NCBI RefSeq assembly: GCF_918797505.1 | Contig: NC_092793.1 | Location: 3,854,366 to 3,918,365 of the forward strand | Direction: 5' to 3' | DNA: 64,000 nt | Source: Bemisia tabaci | Taxonomy: Eukaryota; Arthropoda; Insecta; Hemiptera; Aleyrodidae | Part shown: positions 11,456 to 22,003 of the stretch, piece after piece | Layout of the letters: each line of letters starts with the position of its first letter | Position numbering within the stretch: position 1 is the stretch's first letter | Notes under the pieces: generated by a model | What the model was told of the DNA's origin: nothing | The model's database searches: none | The model's input: the letters and a program-made list of their open reading frames with translations, nothing else | Made by a program: the position numbers and the translations under genes

Positions 11456-11581
11456 ACGGGACTTTAGCCGGCGTCCCTGCGGCTTTTGCGCGGGGCTATA
11501 AATTAGTGAAGCGCGAGGATTAAAGCGGCATTCAGATAGTAATGAACAAAATTAACCATTAAACAAACTATTTAAAAAAAT

Positions 11582-11809
11582 AAAAAGTACAAAACCACGT
11601 ATTGCGGTGTTTCAAAATTTCCGCCCCTATTTTCTTTCTTCGATGAGAAACATGCTAATTGTATAGCTTGCAATTTACACAGAATATTCTTCTGGCGGAG
11701 AAGAAAACTTGAGGAAGTGCTCAAAAAATAACGTTGAATAGTTTTCCGTAGAGAATAGAAAATATGACAGAAACTCTACAACGTCGCTACGTGGTTTCGT
11801 ACTTTGGCC
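11582..11809 (+). mobile_element. diverged MITE related to family D
   Basis: The ends AAAGTACAAAACCACGTA and TACGTGGTTTCGTACTTTGG are inverted repeats. The left part continues into TTTCAAAATTTCCGCC, the same block found in the 7437-7666 element. A further relic with GCGGAAATTTTGAAACACC sits at about 16660-16680. Confidence 0.6.
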
Positions 11810-11844
11810 ATCGAGTTACCACATGGTAACAGAAAAGTGTGGAG

Positions 11845-12119
11845 TGGACCGCGTTTAGCAGAAAGGAACCAAGCTACATCAACTATGGCGAAATTTAACT
11901 GGGGAATTATTGTCAAGTTTTTTCTCTCCTTTTCCTTGCAGGAGAACGTTTGTGCGGATTTTTTTGAATCTTAATAGGCATTTGCTTTGTACAATTAAAC
12001 AAAGTCACTGAAATTAGCACAAAAATCCGCGAGACAGTTAACATGTAAAATATTAAATTGCCATTTTAAATTTGCCAATGTCTGATCTGTTTCAGTTCCC
12101 TCTTGCCTAACGCGGTCCA
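11845..12119 (+). mobile_element. GGAACC-family MITE, family B
   Basis: A 275-bp element with left end TGGACCGCGTTTAGCAGAAA then GGAACC and right end TTCCCTCTTGCCTAACGCGG then TCCA. It sits 23 bp downstream of the donor splice site of the collagen-like exon on the minus strand, so it lies just inside that gene's first coding intron. Confidence 0.75.
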
Positions 12120-12142
12120 GTTGAGGATGGAAAGGCACAAAC

Positions 12143-12493
12143 CTGGAGGACATCCGCAATCGGGCAGTTCCCGCTTGTTCCTTTGGGCAGCATCCCGCAA
12201 AGAGGCGATGGCTTTGGAGTCCTTGGTCTCCGGGTCGGTATCCTTAGCCAAAGGCTCTCGCTTAGCCTTTTCGACGAATCCGAAACCCATATCCCGCTCC
12301 TCGAAGCCTCGGAAACGCGCTTCCAGCGAATCCATCCGGACTCGAGAACAACTTGTCGGTACGCGAAATACGCGTTCCCGGCCAAACTCGTCATGCACAG
12401 ACCGCTCAAAAAAATCATCCAATTTCGCGAAACCGTCTTCGATTGTTTCGCCTTCTTCTCCCGCAGGAGTGAGCCTGTCGATTCGGATTCCAT
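12143..12493 (-). CDS. first coding exon of a membrane-anchored collagen-like protein, with frameshift
   Basis: The frame from the ATG at 12493 encodes a 23-residue cytoplasmic tail rich in Ser and Lys, then a membrane helix (WMIFLSGLCMTSLAGNAYFAY) and VVLES. Around 12335-12346 the sensible reading moves to the neighbouring frame. That frame gives a heptad-like segment (MDSLEARFRGFEER), an acidic linker, a furin-like RNKR and then ELPDCGCPPG, where a GT donor interrupts a glycine codon. This order (short tail, helix, coiled coil, basic cleavage site, Gly-X-Y start) is that of type II transmembrane collagens. It recalls the insect gene annotated as collagen alpha chain CG42342, but I cannot align it here. 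One base appears to be missing, through an assembly error or a real mutation. Both frames stay open across the exon, so frame choice rests on protein features. Later exons would lie to the left and are not seen. Confidence 0.55.
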
Positions 12494-13070
12494 TGTGCTT
12501 TGTCGATTCTCAATTCCCCGGCTCGGATCCAAACCGCACGGTTAAGTGACCTTTGAGAAACTTACACGTTTCGAACACTCTCTGAGACTCTGCATATTTC
12601 GAACCACGCAAACATACGCGCACTCAATACAGTTAAACCTGGTCAGCGAAGAACTAATTCAATCTTCCACTATGATTTAATCCGAGGAAACTGATCACTG
12701 AACCTTCGCAATGTAAACAAACAAACTAACCTCCAATTCCCACTCTTAGAGCGACGCACAGTTGAGGAGGTAATCGAAAACCTACATGAACAATCGCGTG
12801 AATTGAAAACAAAACACCGTTCGAAACACTCCTTGCACCCGGCGACGAGAACACGATTTGATTAGGTTACACACCGCACGGAATAACAAGACACAACAAA
12901 ATCGCACTGCGAAACACTTGAACGAGAATTCCAAAGCACGGTTATTGAATTCCGAAGGGAGGATTGAAAGTTACGATCGGGATGAGTGTTGTAAATTGAC
13001 TGTTTAGGAAATTAGCCGATCAAAAAGTTGAGCTGAGAAGAACGAAACGCGAAACACGCGAGAATCACAC
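12494..13070 (-). other. probable 5' leader of the collagen-like gene
   Basis: This GC-richer stretch lies between the collagen-like start codon and a possible transcription start near 13122. It contains no splice-bounded coding frame that I would defend. The assignment as leader is inferred from position only. Confidence 0.3.
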
Positions 13071-13084
13071 TAGACCGTGGAGCA

Positions 13085-13126
13085 GTCGGACGTGCATTCG
13101 GTAGACGTCTCGGCACCTAACTGAGA
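13085..13126 (-). promoter_or_regulatory. possible Inr plus DPE-like core promoter
   Basis: Read on the minus strand, TCAGTT (the arthropod initiator consensus) puts +1 at about 13122. GCACGT lies at +28 to +33, matching five of six positions of the downstream promoter element RGWYVT. It lies in a local GC-rich, CpG-rich block about 630 bp upstream of the collagen-like ATG. The motif match is short and could be chance. Confidence 0.3.
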
Positions 13127-13394
13127 ACGCGATGGCAGCGACGCGGCGGAGCAGCACCTCCGGGACCGCAAGGGATCGCGGGACACGCGGCGGGGGAAGG
13201 GGGGTTCGCGATCGGGTTTTCGTTCGCTCGGCCGCATCGTCGCTTCGCTGCGATGATGGAGGCTCATTCGGATTGGTCAGTCTCGGCAATGATTGGTCAA
13301 CCCCCAAACACAGCTTTAGACGGGGGCGACAAGAACTTGGAAAAATATTTCATGAAATCTTACACCCGTGAGATATCACTGAATCCCAGAAATT

Positions 13395-13653
13395 TGGATC
13401 GCATTTAGCAAAAAGGAACCAGCGCGATTACAGTGTTGTAAAGATGTTCCTCCACCATAACCATCTAAAAAGTCTCCTAGAATAGTTAATAGGGCTTTCC
13501 GTCAAAAAATGGTTAATTTTAAAGGAAAATACTCGTGTAAATTTTCATAATGTACAAATAGTAAGGTTTTTTTTTACTTTTCTTTCGAGTGGAGCTGTTA
13601 CCCGATTTTGAAAAAACTAATTGCGCTGGTTCCTTTTTGCTAAATGCGGTCGA
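13395..13653 (+). mobile_element. GGAACC-family MITE, family B
   Basis: A 259-bp copy with left end TGGATCGCATTTAGCAAAAA then GGAACCAGCGC and right end GCGCTGGTTCCTTTTTGCTA then AATGCGGTCGA. The inverted repeats pair over about 30 bp. The interior is non-coding. Confidence 0.8.
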
Positions 13654-13932
13654 TTTAATGATACGCGTTTACGTATGTTCACGTTACCGTTACGTATCCT
13701 GCCGTAGCAATGCCCTCAACTTGAAATTGATCTTCTTCAGAGACTCTTCAAAAATTGTTCTAAAAATATTCGTATTAAGAATCCGTTTTTGGCTATTTAG
13801 TAAAATTAACGAGAGGTAAGCTTTCGATAAAATTTAAGGAAAAGTGCTATAAACAAACTCAGAATATACGAGTGTAGTTTCTTAACATTTTTTTTCAAGC
13901 ACTTTTAGTGGAAAAACTGTACAATTGATATG

Positions 13933-14338
13933 CACTGAAATAAAATTCTCGGTGTTTTTACCAAGGTCCGTTGGTACCTTTACCATCTCACTTTTTCTAT
14001 CAATTATTGGTAATTTTACCAAGACAGACTGGTAAACTTACCTAAAGACCGGTCCTTTTACTGTTTTTTTTTCAGGTAAAAATACCACTTTTATTGGTAA
14101 CTTTGCCATTTTATCTCGGTAATTCTACCACAGTCGATAAAAAATATTGGCGTTTTTACCGGGGTCCAGTACTTAAAATTACCGAGAAAGTCAATCATTT
14201 TATCGAGATTTCTCGGTAAAATTACCAATTCCATAAATGGTAATTTTACCAAGAAAAAACTAGGATCAAATAGAACCCTGAATTCTTGGTAATTTTACCC
14301 TTTTCTTAGTAAATACATAGAGATTTTTTTTCTGTGTG
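13933..14338 (+). mobile_element. MITE filled with GGTAATTTTACC palindromes
   Basis: The element runs from CACTGAAATAAAATTCTCGG to TTTTTTTTCTGTGTG, giving weak terminal inverted repeats (CACTGAAA / TTTCTGTG). Inside, the palindromic 12-mer GGTAATTTTACC or one-mismatch versions (GGTAAAATTACC, GGTAATTCTACC, GGTAACTTTGCC) recurs at least six times, often preceded by TTGG or followed by AAG. It is non-coding. Confidence 0.65.
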
Positions 14339-15659
14339 TTAGGAGTTTTTTTAACACTGTTTTACTTAAATTTTACCGCTCATTAATTTTACTTTCACTA
14401 CATTTACTTTAAAAAATGCCAAAAGGGATTTTCCTAAAACGAACATTTTGACAGTTTTTTTAAATAAATTTGTCTCTTGAAATTCAAGGGATTTTTAAAA
14501 GTTTTTCTAACGGGTGTTACTTCCAGGGAAAGGTAAGCAGTACGAATTCCGAGGCGTCACCACATTTTCATCGATGAAATACGAATTTATTGGGGAAGTT
14601 GTGAATATTTTTCCTCCAATATTTCAGACAATTATTTCGCAATTTAATCTAAAATATCTGAAAATTTCGAGGGAAAATATTCATAACTTTCTGCCTAAAT
14701 AAGGGGGACGTTAGTAAGCCACGGCTTTCGCGTTCCCCTGGGATTTTTAAGCAATACCGGTGCGGCGCACGCGCACGGGGTTAAACCGCCCCAAGGAGTG
14801 CGTCCGATTGGCAACAAGAAAACTTGTTTGACTTTTTGGTACCAAAAAATGTCTATAAGTATGTCCAGCGGGGGCTAAATAAATATGGTCAATACAGAGA
14901 TGAAGAACGAAATTTCATCCTGTTGAAAGGTGAAATTTCCACGAATTTTCAAAGGCTCCGTATGCAACCAGTAACAATTGTCCGAGAATGCGATGAGAAA
15001 CTTACACATTTTACCTACTCATGACTTTTCTTTCTTTTTTTCAAAATTCAACATTAAGATTTTACTTTTTTCCGTGCTTTGCATGACATTAAAGTCCATT
15101 ACAGAAGTTTTTGAAGTAATTCGTGAAATTTCATTTCATAAAGTTTCATGAACGTTTGCATCTCGGGCTGCCTCACAGCGGAACCATGCAGCTATATTGT
15201 GAGCGGTTGAACATGACATTTTCCGATGAAATTACAATTTTTTCAGGTTTTTATCATCACGTTAAACATCTAAAGAGCTGGATCTAAAAGGAATTTTGGA
15301 GAATCCACTTTTAAACTTCTATGCTTTTTTTATTACTCTATATAAAGCTGCTGTTCCCACTCACTATGCCCCCCCTAGATAAAAATTGGCCGAAGCGATT
15401 TCCTTTAAAATTGGTACACGCTCAGCTATTGTAATGAGGAGTTGATTAAAATTATTCCCACTCAAATCCGCTGCTTAGGACGCCCGCAAGAGCGAAAAGT
15501 TGTTTCTCCGTATAGTATTACATTGGAGATACGAGGTTGTTTACGCGCATCGCGCCGAACAGGTTCAATCCTGTTGCGTGACGTCACTGCTTATAGACGA
15601 AATATAAGGTTTTAGGCGGTATTTTTCAACGGATTTTTGAGGAAATTGGTAAGCGGGGT
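14339..15659. other. no gene seen; family A relic inside
   Basis: About 14580-14700 resembles the family A interior (gtgaatatttttcctccaat, then cagacaattatttcgcaatt), but both termini are lost. A GC-rich patch at 14710-14815 and a short tRNA B-box-like GGTTCAATCC at about 15561 have no supporting context. No coding exon is seen. Confidence 0.4.
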
Positions 15660-16047
15660 ATTTTTCAACGGGGATCTCGAATTTTTGGTCGGATTTTCAA
15701 AATCTCAAATCCAAGATGGCGGCGTGGCCTAAAATGCTAAGTCGGCTCCTGTTTGCTCGATTTTCGTGAAACTCGGTATCCAGGGTATTTTTCGACGAGA
15801 AACTCGAATTTTTGGTCAGATTTTCAAAATCTCAAAATCCAAGATGGCGGCCTGGCCTAAAATGCTATATCGCTTCCTGATATCGATCGATTTTTATGAA
15901 ATTCGGTATTAGGAGGTGTATTTCGACGGAAAACTCGCATGTTTGATCAGATTTTCAACATTTCCAAATCCAAGATGGCGGCCCTGCACGAAGACGCGGT
16001 CCGGACTCCTAGAACATCAATTTCTGCAAAAATTGGTGAAAAAGAAG
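15660..16047 (+). repeat. three tandem 130-bp units, each with CCAAGATGGCGGC
   Basis: Units start near 15660, 15788 and 15919. Each has a TTTTTCRACGRRRA-type start, then CTCGAATTTTTGGTCRGATT, CCAAGATGGCGGC at 15711, 15839 and 15970, and an AT-rich tail. AAGATGGCGGC is the core recognised by the zinc-finger factor YY1 (Pho in flies). The even spacing (128 and 131 bp) is set by the repeat unit. A Helitron-like 3' end follows at 16156-16184, so the array may be internal to that element. Confidence 0.75.
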
Positions 16048-16155
16048 ATTAAGACATAGATGTTGTCTCCTCATTAATGTTAAAAACTGTGCGGGGCGGT
16101 GGCGATCGCGAAGCGTAGAACTGGGGTCCAGGGGCACTCCCCGGCTAGACGTGTC

Positions 16156-16184
16156 AGCTCGCAAAGCGAGCTAATCACGACTAG
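16156..16184 (+). mobile_element. probable Helitron 3' terminus
   Basis: The perfect hairpin AGCTCGC-AAA-GCGAGCT is followed by eight bases and then CTAG before a T. This is the arrangement expected at a Helitron 3' end. The matching 5' TC end was not identified, so element length is unknown. It may start left of the 15660 tandem array. Confidence 0.5.
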
Positions 16185-16246
16185 TTATTAACAAAGATAT
16201 CGATTACCTTAGTGCGGAAACACGTATCTCGTGACGTTGCAGACTT

Positions 16247-16497
16247 CTGCCGTGCTAAGGAGGAACCCCGTATGAACATTCGAGAGTTGCCAAATTTCCC
16301 TGATAAAACATGTATTTTTGACAACATTCATGCATATTTTTCCTTGAAATTTTCAGATATTTTACATTAAATTGCGTACAAAATTTTCTGAAAATTTTGG
16401 AAAATAATTTTCAGAATTGCCCAGTAAATTCAGTTTTTATCGGAGGAAACTTGGCAATGTCTGAAGGCTCATACGGCGTTTATCCTATGCACGGCAG
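16247..16497 (+). mobile_element. family A MITE
   Basis: Left end CTGCCGTGCTAAGGAGGAAC and right end CGGCGTTTATCCTATGCACG then GCAG, 251 bp. The interior matches the 4706 copy closely (catgtatttttgacaacatt, tccttgaaattttcagatat). Confidence 0.85.
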
Positions 16498-18068
16498 ACA
16501 TCCTGTCATACTTCATTTTGTCTTTCGAAAACTAGGCAACGTTTTCATGAAAACTTTCTTGATTTTTCCTTTCCGCTAGGAGAGTATTCTCAGAATACTA
16601 TTCTGTATAGATTTGAAGCTGTAAAATTGACTTGTCTCTCTTCGAAAAAGTTAAGAAGGAGCGGAAATTTTGAAACACCGAAATAAAGATACGTAGTTTT
16701 ACATTTTAGGTATCGATAAACTCAAAAATCTCCTGAGCCGATTGGTTTTCCTTTATCTTTTACCGATAATTTTTATCAGGTCTCCAGTCTCATACATCAC
16801 GGTAAACTCTAAGTTTGACCACGGAACGGTCGCGGGGGTGCAAGTTGAATTCCAACCTTATCAACGATGTTATTTGAGGTGAAAACCGAATTCCTGCAAC
16901 TTGCAGTGAAAAGTCCCGCCGACGGGGTGAGAATACCCTGAAAGTGCCCTCTTTCAAAATTGATGACGTAATCACTGAAAGTAAGGAAGTCTGTCGAGAT
17001 ACATCAGCGAGGCCGCAAGAAAATCCTGAAGTGCGTATTGTGTTTTGAGGGAGACAAAATATCTTCACTGAAATCAAATGTTCCGGCGTAATCCACGAGG
17101 AGAGAGTTAATGCAGGGTAAAAGTTCGACCCCTCCAGGTCCTCAGGCCCTCTTAATGTGTGGCCACTCAGAACCGGCGACAGAGATTACCTGAATCGAGA
17201 TGCTGTGGTAGAGATAAGTCTCATTTTTACCGTCAAGTGAGCGCAGCCTCCCTTCTTGATCCCCCTCCTTCTCCCAACCCCCTTCTCTGCGACCCAGAGG
17301 GTTTACATTCTATGCACGTGGTAACATCAAATTGCCGAATCCTTATCATCACCCCTCACAACCGCGAGGCGGTAAGAGCCCTTCCAGCGATTCAGTAACT
17401 CTCAAAAAACATTAAATTACTGTGTAGAATAAATATTCCATCGATAAATTCTACGATTAAGGTGATTCGTCAAGCTCAAGTGACGTGGTCGAACTGGCAT
17501 GCGATAAATTGAACCTTGCGCAGCTCCTGAAGACAATTTAAGCCTGATACAATGCTGAACTAAGAAAAAAAAACTCTCAATCCAAAATAATATAGTTGAA
17601 TTTTTAGTTTTTGGGAGGTCAAATTGGACAGTTTTCGTAGAATTACCCATTTGCGCAAATATGCATGTTCCCTCATTTAAGCCAATGTAATTTTTCCCAA
17701 AATTTCGATTATTTTGAGGTCTATCTAAAAATTCTCAAAATTCTCTCGATTTTTCGATGGCTTTATTTTTTTGGATAGAGGCAATTGCCCCTGCCACTGA
17801 ATGCGACTCGATTTCCCGACGAAGAACTTGTGAATCCAGTCAATGCAGTGATGCGAAAGCATGTTCCCTAAATGCGCCTTCAAATAGCAATGCTGCAATT
17901 TAAGTTACACGTCAAAAACTGGATACTGATGCTGATCCGCCTTTCCGGAGTTTCGCACTCGCAAGCCTGCGTCTGCCGTGGTCATTAGACTGCCAGAAGC
18001 AACTTTTTAAGCGTATCGACAAGCATTTTCTCACTGCAAATATTTAAAGAAACAGCTTTGCCCATCAG
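16498..18068. other. no gene seen; two TE relics
   Basis: 16560-16700 contains a decayed family D right end (GCGGAAATTTTGAAACACC). 17483-17508 carries ACGTGGTCGAACTGGCATGC then GATAAA, the same terminus as the fold-back element at 34266-34708, as a solo end. 17160-17400 is GC-richer but no exon can be justified. Confidence 0.45.
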
Positions 18069-18148
18069 TTGGACGTATTTATGCTAAAAGGAATTATGTG
18101 CATAGGGATTGCGTGTGACTTAGTTTCTTTTAGCATAAATACGTCCAA
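18069..18148. mobile_element. 80-bp hairpin MITE (TTGGACGTATTTATG ends)
   Basis: TTGGACGTATTTATGCTAAA at the left is perfectly matched in reverse complement at the right, giving arms of at least 22 bp around a 36-bp loop. The first 14 bases of the terminus are shared with the larger element at 31944-32325, so both belong to one family. Confidence 0.8.
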
Positions 18149-18261
18149 TTGCGATGATGAGCTCGCTGGACTTGCAACGTTTCTTTTAAACTGCCGATCC
18201 CGGATTCCCGCGCCCACTTCCTTAGGACCGTCGTCCTTCGCACAGAGTTCTGCCTTGTTTC

Positions 18262-18345
18262 GAATTTCCCAAATTCACTCTCAGAAAATGTGTATTTTTC
18301 AGAAAAGTTATCAGTTTTTTTCATTTGAATTTTCAGATACTTTCA
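18262..18345 (+). mobile_element. left half of an interrupted family A MITE
   Basis: The block aaaatgtgtatttttcagaa, then tttgaattttcagatacttt, matches the family A interior. The left terminus is poorly preserved. Homology stops abruptly at about 18346, and a matching right half resumes at about 19300, as though another repeat had inserted. Confidence 0.5.
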
Positions 18346-19299
18346 GGCTCGGACTGGCCATAAGGCCAACCTGCCATTGGCGCGCCGGAAAAGCGCCCCG
18401 CTGACATATAGCGAAATAAGAAGAGAAAACAATTACAACCGAGAATATATTATACGGAAAATTTCATAAATGAACGGAAGAAGAGAGAGTTAGAAGTAAA
18501 GAAAGGTGCTTTTACGAATGATAGTGGTGAACAGAGGTCTAAGAATTACTTTCTGAAGCGTGAAAAATTTTCTCTGAAATTTTTACCTTTTTATTGACAT
18601 ACAAGCGCTTTATCATCCCCCTCCTTCATTCGCTATGTGTAACTCCCTGAGACGCAATAGTCGATCCGATTTTTAGACGTACGCACCCTTTATAGACCTC
18701 TTGAGAGACCTTTAAACATATGTCTTCCTTTTCAAAAGGACTATTGATTTGGACATAACATAACATATCTCAGGCAAACTTAACCTTATACTTTATCTCG
18801 ATATTCAAAAATAAGAGACATCTACAGTGTAAACGCGATACAACTATTCGCGCAAGATGGATGTTCACATCGCATATAAAAAATGTAAGACGTGGTGGCG
18901 TGAGTCGTGAACTCGCAATGCTCTGCTCTATGCTACTAGCTTGAAGCACCATTACGAATAAGACAAAAGCAAACAAACACAATATGGAAATAGAGGGAGG
19001 GAAAGGATGCGCATTTACGACGGCGCAGAGTTACAACTATTCGTACTTGATGGACGTCCGTGCTGCATCTGAAAAATTGAAGGCGCGATGACGCGAAGCG
19101 TGAGCTCTCGATGCTCTGCTATATGCTGCCAATGAGGTGTCGCTCCGATTCGGGACAGAAGTTAAAAAAGAGGCCCGAATACGTCTTTCTGTCTCCGGCT
19201 GTGTTGATACTCGTTTTCTCTTCTTTTTTTCAGGTTCTTGTCTGATTCTTTTTTAGGATGGATTTGTAGACCCACGTCTTAAGCTCGTGTAAACCGCAG
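18346..19299 (+). repeat. inserted repeat, copy 1 of a duplicated 0.7-kb segment
   Basis: From about 18585 onward this segment parallels 20620-21470. Both share cgctttatca, tttttagacgtRcgc, the core ACAACTATTCG with TGGAYGTCCGTG, and an end like gctcgtRtgtaaaccgc. Two diverged sub-units start near 18838 and 19031. It lies between two halves of a family A MITE, so it is a later insertion. The open frames inside are not conserved between copies, so no protein is called. Confidence 0.6.
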
Positions 19300-19402
19300 A
19301 AATTTTTGAAGAGCAATTACAAATTGCCTAAAAATTGGTGATTTGTCAAAAAATAAGTTTGGCACACTCTGGGGACTCAAGGCATTTTTCCTCAGCACGG
19401 CA
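19300..19402 (+). mobile_element. right half of an interrupted family A MITE
   Basis: It ends GGCATTTTTCCTCAGCACGG then CAG, the family A right terminus. Together with 18262-18345 it makes one copy split by about 0.95 kb of inserted repeat. Confidence 0.65.
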
Positions 19403-20619
19403 GAATCCTCGGAAGAGTGCATTCCTAGAATCCCAGCTTCCTATGCGCCGAAGTATGAACCGTGCTGTATTTTTTAACAGGGCAACTAATTGGAGAATCG
19501 TCGTCAGCAGGTGTTTTTCGCACAGTGGTCTTGAAGTCAAACAAATGCGAGAAAATGTACCCAAAAACGTGTAGACTTATAATCGCGAAAAAATCAAAAT
19601 CTTGGCTGATCCTATTCTCGAGATATCGCAATTGGAGAATTTTATAGTAAATGCAAGTTTGCCACTGATCGGTTTTTTTTATTGAATGTCCATTGAATCG
19701 GTGTCGATAGAGATAGATTCACGTTTTTATTTCCGTTCGATTCATGTTGATCGAAATAATATCCTCTCGTTGCACGCAGACTTCCTATCATACTATTTTT
19801 TTAACTGAAAAATTCGGCTTTTTTTGCATTCAGACCACTGTTTTCGGGGTTCAATAATTTAAAACAATATACATTCTCGCGAATTTTGGTATATGATTTT
19901 GACCAAAGTCACATATTAAATTTAAAATGGAAGAACCCTCAGTTATTGTGTAATGAATTGTATATCCAAACATACCTTGGGAAAAGCTAGGAGTCCAGGC
20001 CCCCACATTCTTTCGTAGGCCCCGGGGCTGGATTAGCCGCGATGGATCCCTATTTTTGCTGATCTCCTAATCAGAAAAATGAGAAATTCACACTTCACCG
20101 AGGAAAATCCGGGAAAATTCTCGATTTTTCACATACGGTCATAAAATCATTAACCACGACGAAGGGGTGATTTTTCCATGGAAAAGCAAGTGTGTGCCCA
20201 TCAGGTTTGGTCATTCCCATTTTCTTCTTCTCCTTCTTCTCCTCCTCCTCCTTTCTTTTATCATCATCATCTTCTTTTATATTATCGTGTCTACAAAAAA
20301 CTCGCCGACTGAGACGATCTGATCCTTACATGAATGACAATTATTTCACTCATTAGCAGACATTCGATTAAATTAAGTGCAAACTTACGCTATTGCGCTT
20401 CACGCTTTTAGCTTTCGCTGTTACGCAAAAAACTGATCACTCTCCATCGTAAAATTAGCTTTGAGGTATTGAAAATTTTTTACGATTACAGTTTTTGAAA
20501 AGAGGACGATAAGCGTCATTAAGTGAGGAAATCAAAATAGATCTCTAACTTTTTTCAAGTGTCAAAATACCTATACATAACATTTCAAAGATGGGAAAAA
20601 AATTCTTTTCTTCGAATTG
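19403..20619. other. no gene seen
   Basis: No exon is supported. A pyrimidine-rich low-complexity run (cttcttctccttcttctcct) lies at 20222-20275. Open frames of 60-80 residues near 19335-19650 overlap on both strands and have no recognisable domain. Confidence 0.4.
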
Positions 20620-21470
20620 TTCGCCTTTTCGATAACATAGAAACGCTTTATCACCCCCCGTCCTCATCCGCCATGTGTATCTCTCTCAGAAGAGGTAGTA
20701 CAGTAAATTTTTAGACGTGCGCCTTTTTGACCGCTTGAGAGATCTCTAACATTTTTTTACTTTTCAAAATGGTAATTGATTTGGGCACACCCTATTCTCG
20801 GCTGTGTTGCTCACGTAGCCCTCGAAGTACCACTACAAAAGAGACAAACGAAACTAACACAATATGGAAATAGAGCAAAGGGAAACACGGCGCAGAGATA
20901 CAACTATTCGTGCTTGATAGATGTCCGTGTTGCATCTGCAAAATTGAAGGCGCCAAGGCGCGAGCTGTGAATTGCGATGTTCCGCAACTCCGCTTAATGC
21001 TGCCAATGAGGTGTCGTCAGCAAAGTTAAGAAACGAGGCTCGATTATTACGACTCTCCTATTTACGGCTGTGTTGCTCATTCAGCCTTTAAAGCACCGCT
21101 TCTAACACAAATAAGACAAACTGAAACAACACAGTGTGGAAGTAAAGCAAAGTAAAGGGACGCGCGTTGATGACGGCGCAGAGATACAACTATTCGTACA
21201 TGATGGATGTCCGTGTTGCATCTGCAAAATTGAAGGCGCTATGGCACTAGGCGTGAACTCGCAGTGCTCTGTTCTATGCTGTCAGTGAGATGTCGCTTAG
21301 ATATGAGAGAAAATTTTAAAAACTAGGCCCGATTACGTCTCGACTCTGTTGTTCCTCAATTTTTTCTTCTTTTTTTCAATTTTGAAGTTTGATTATTTTT
21401 TTAATGTATAAATATTTACAGACCTAAATCTACGGCTCGTATGTACCGCGGTCCCTCACAACTCGCGTGG
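20620..21470 (+). repeat. copy 2 of the duplicated segment, with internal tandem pair
   Basis: The first 180 bp match 18585-18765. Two tandem sub-units of about 285 bp follow, starting near 20800 and 21058. Each contains GGCTGTGTTGCTCA, acacaRtRtggaaRta, GGCGCAGAGATACAACTATT and the GATGTCCGTGTTGCATCTGC block. The end resembles that of copy 1. It looks like a dispersed, internally repeated non-coding element. Confidence 0.65.
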
Positions 21471-21985
21471 CACGTTTTTTAAACAAAGTCTCCTGTCAAT
21501 TTGACCGGGTTTCAGCATCTAATTGTAAGGGTTAATGAAAATATCATTAAAATATAACTGCACCTTATCCGCCAAAAACTCAGGATTCAAGAGGGTAGCC
21601 AAAAGAAGCCATTCACAGTTAGTGAATTTTAATAAAATTTGGTTCTGTTCAATCTTGCAAAATTAGACTCAAATTGTTCGGTGACGTCCCAAAACATTGT
21701 CATTGCCAACAAAATGATTGTGGAATGGGACCTCCTGCAGCCAGCTTTAGATCTCTGGTGACTTTTTAATATACATGTATTCCTATCTCTTCATTTTTAC
21801 TTTTCTTACTGAGCACAGTGTCTCTGTTTCAAAATTTGAACCTCATGGTTCATGAACCCGAAAATGATGCATCGTTTTTAGACTTTTAGTTTTCAAAAGC
21901 AGTATTATATGTTGCAAGCTCCGGCTCGATTCGTCTAGGAATAATGATGCATGGATGCGTCTGGTACCTAGCTTTGATTCTATAT

Positions 21986-22003
21986 CCCCCCCCCCCCCCC
22001 CCC
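21986..22003 (+). repeat. C18 homopolymer
   Basis: Eighteen consecutive C, with another run of 13 C at 22150-22162. Such tracts are prone to length errors in assembly. The surrounding 21471-22370 has no gene I can support. Confidence 0.9.

Noticed and set aside
13065..13371. Overlapping 65-80 codon frames on both strands in GC-rich DNA
   Set aside because: Low stop density comes from base composition. The region fits a promoter better than a gene.
15540..15600. tRNA-like B box GGTTCAATCC
   Set aside because: There is no A box, acceptor stem or cloverleaf at the required spacing.
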